14,965 bases of DNA from an uncultured Campylobacter sp. (lineage in GTDB: Bacteria > Campylobacterota > Campylobacteria > Campylobacterales > Campylobacteraceae): contig NZ_CALJPC010000025.1 of assembly GCF_937981295.1 (NCBI RefSeq), forward strand, positions 1 to 14,965. Reading direction: 5' to 3'. The notes beneath the pieces were generated by a model. The model saw only the letters and a list, made by a program, of their open reading frames with translations. It was not told the origin of the DNA and did no database searches. The translations under genes and the position numbers were made by a program. This document shows positions 13,614 to 14,965 of the stretch, in pieces (the first letter of the stretch is position 1; each line of letters opens with the position of its first letter).

Positions 13614-13619
13614 ATCATA
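13614..13619 (-). promoter_or_regulatory. Possible -10 box of menA
   Basis: Minus-strand TATGAT lies about 76 bases before the menA ATG. The spacer is very AT-rich and other hexamers would fit almost as well. Confidence 0.25.
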
Positions 13620-13679
13620 AATTTAGACTATTCGTAGAGTAAATTTTATTTAAATTCGCCTTTTTAATATAAATAGCGG

Positions 13680-13685
13680 TAAAAT
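13680..13685 (+). promoter_or_regulatory. Candidate -10 box of the pyridoxal kinase gene
   Basis: TAAAAT lies 26 bases before the ATG at 13711, after a T-rich stretch. A second AT box (TATAAAT) lies at about 13668-13674. Confidence 0.35.
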
Positions 13686-13710
13686 AGAGCCAAAAATTTT
13701 AGGAATTGTG

Positions 13711-14541
13711 ATGAAAAAAGTTCTTACCGTTCAAGATATATCCTGCGTGGGCAAGGTTTCGCTGACCGTCGCCTTGCCGATACTAAGCGCGATGGGGATC
13801 AGTACGAGCGTGATCCCTACGGCGGTTTTATCAATGCATACGGGCTTTTCGGGCTACACCTTTTGCGATCTAAGCTCTCAAATACGCGCGATCATGGCGC
13901 ATTGGAAAGACCGCGGAGTGGTATTTGACGGCATCTACACGGGCTTTTTGGGCTCGGCGGCACAGATCGAGATTATGAGCGAGCTATTTGCGAGCTTCGG
14001 CGGCGCGGGCAAAACTATTTTGGTAGATCCTTGTATGGGCGATAACGGCGTATTTTATCCTGGCTTTAACGAGGATTTTGCTCGTATGATGGCGCTTCTG
14101 TGCGCTCAAGCCGACATCATCACGCCCAATATCACCGAGGCCTGCGCGATTACAGGCGTGCCGTACCGCGAGGATGCGGATAGGGATTTCATAATGGATC
14201 TGCTTGCAAGGCTTCGAGAGCTGGGCGCCAGACAGGTTATTTTAAAGGGTATCGGCTACATCGCCGATCAGTGCGGGGTTTTCAGCTACGATGCGCGCAC
14301 GGGCAGGACGAACGAGTATTTTCACGAGCTGCTGCCGGTTAAATTTAACGGCACCGGCGATATTTTCGCCGCCGTAGCCTTTGGCGCAATAATGCGCGGC
14401 AAGTCCCTGGAAACTGCGGTCCGTATCGCTGCGGACTTCGTCGTCAGCACGATAAAAGAGACGATGAGCGACGAGGAGCGCAAGGACTACGAAGGGGTCG
14501 ATTTCGAAGCGATAATTCCTGAGCTGGTGAGGAAAATCTAA
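13711..14541 (+). CDS. Pyridoxal/pyridoxamine kinase (PdxK/PdxY family)
   Basis: A cytoplasmic ribokinase-fold enzyme of 276 residues that phosphorylates B6 vitamers in the salvage route to pyridoxal 5'-phosphate. It begins KKVLTVQDISCVGKVSLTVALPILSAMG, the start of PdxY-type kinases. Family segments in order are TAVLSMHTGF near residue 40, YTGFLGS near 78, VDPCMGDNG near 110, PNITEA near 140, and the anion-hole/catalytic motif FNGTGDIFAA near 213, with Asp as base. The ATG at 13711 is chosen over the in-frame GTG at 13708 because AGGA (13701-13704) is better spaced from it. The QDISCVGK opening and the overall wording resemble pyridoxamine kinases that I associate with Firmicutes, so lateral acquisition is possible (inference). 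It is divergent from menA and appears monocistronic. Confidence 0.9.
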   Translation: MKKVLTVQDISCVGKVSLTVALPILSAMGISTSVIPTAVLSMHTGFSGYTFCDLSSQIRAIMAHWKDRGVVFDGIYTGFLGSAAQIEIMSELFASFGGAGKTILVDPCMGDNGVFYPGFNEDFARMMALLCAQADIITPNITEACAITGVPYREDADRDFIMDLLARLRELGARQVILKGIGYIADQCGVFSYDARTGRTNEYFHELLPVKFNGTGDIFAAVAFGAIMRGKSLETAVRIAADFVVSTIKETMSDEERKDYEGVDFEAIIPELVRKI

Positions 14542-14965
14542 GTTCTAGACGGATTTGGAACTCGCCGCGCGGACAGAGGATTTGTGGCAGAGCTTTAAAA
14601 TTTTACCATAAAAAAATTTCTAAATTTTATCTACGATGTGGGATTTTAAAATTTTCAAAACTTATGTGTCGTGTGAGGCGTGGAATTCTATAGGCGATGT
14701 GGAATTTTAGAATTCATGCATTGCGCGGGCTTATAATTTTATCTCCTATATAGAATTTTAAAATTTGCACCGAAGTAAAGATGCGAAATTTATCACTAGC
14801 GCTGAATTCTAAACGCAAGGCTGCAGTGAATTTATCTGTTTGCGAGCTTGAGCTACATTTTGAAATTTTGCACAAAATCTGTTTAAAATTTTATTCCCAC
14901 AAGCCGTGCGCCATGCACTTATAAAATAATCTCAAAATTTATGAGTAAAATTTAGATTAAAATCC
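14542..14965. repeat. Gene-free, RAATTY-saturated spacer
   Basis: No coding region or terminator with a clear stem is seen in these 424 bases. The stretch is built of AAATTT, GAATTC and GAATTT words: by hand I count 16 RAATTY hexamers between 14581 and 14965, about one per 24 bases. A loose direct repeat occurs at about 14635 and 14695 (CGATGTGG followed by RATTTTA and AATT). Confidence 0.5.

Noticed and set aside
1..14965. tRNA, rRNA, CRISPR array, insertion sequence or known riboswitch
   Set aside because: No TTCRA-type T-loop with acceptor stem, regularly spaced repeats, transposase frame or recognisable riboswitch core was seen on either strand.

Overview
The window looks like a chromosome segment from a Campylobacter-type epsilonproteobacterium (Campylobacterota). 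Three things point there: spacers packed with AAATTT/AAAATTTTA words, a cluster of arylsulfate sulfotransferase, DsbA and DsbB genes like the astA-dsbBA loci of Campylobacter, and proteins of Campylobacter character throughout. The coding GC looks close to half, so the oral/gut group with moderate GC (C. showae, C. rectus, C. gracilis and relatives) fits better than C. jejuni. This is inference; no rRNA or other marker is present.

Left flank (1-1406): the 3' part of a short-chain dehydrogenase, a TIP30/YraR-like NAD(P)-binding protein whose C-terminus appears cut by a frameshift, and a convergent small 4-oxalocrotonate tautomerase-like gene.

Core (about 1430-11500): an unusually complete arylsulfate sulfotransferase island. 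assT copy 1 (+) is closed by tandem perfect hairpins. A convergent TupA-like periplasmic oxyanion-binding protein follows without permease or ATPase. Then come a DsbA-like oxidase with CPHC (+), a one-operon two-component system (OmpR-type regulator plus dCache histidine kinase, both -), a DsbB/DsbI plus DsbA/DsbL pair with CPFC (-), and divergently assT copy 2 (+), closed by a classic terminator. AssT moves sulfate from one phenolic sulfate ester to another phenol in the periplasm and needs a disulfide. The Dsb proteins plausibly install it, and the two-component system could sense a substrate and control the island. The binding protein's role is open.

Right flank (about 11450-14965): a gene-poor stretch with a strong extended -10 promoter and a decayed DUF2695-type gene carrying two amber codons and two opposite frameshifts. 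A MenA-type prenyltransferase (-) and, divergently, a pyridoxal/pyridoxamine kinase of a type I associate with Firmicutes (+) follow. The window ends in about 420 bases saturated with RAATTY hexamers.

I found no tRNA, rRNA, CRISPR array or insertion sequence. The most distinctive content is the duplicated sulfotransferase system with two diverged thiol oxidases, a private sensor-regulator pair whose kinase mRNA may be leaderless, and an orphan oxyanion-binding protein.
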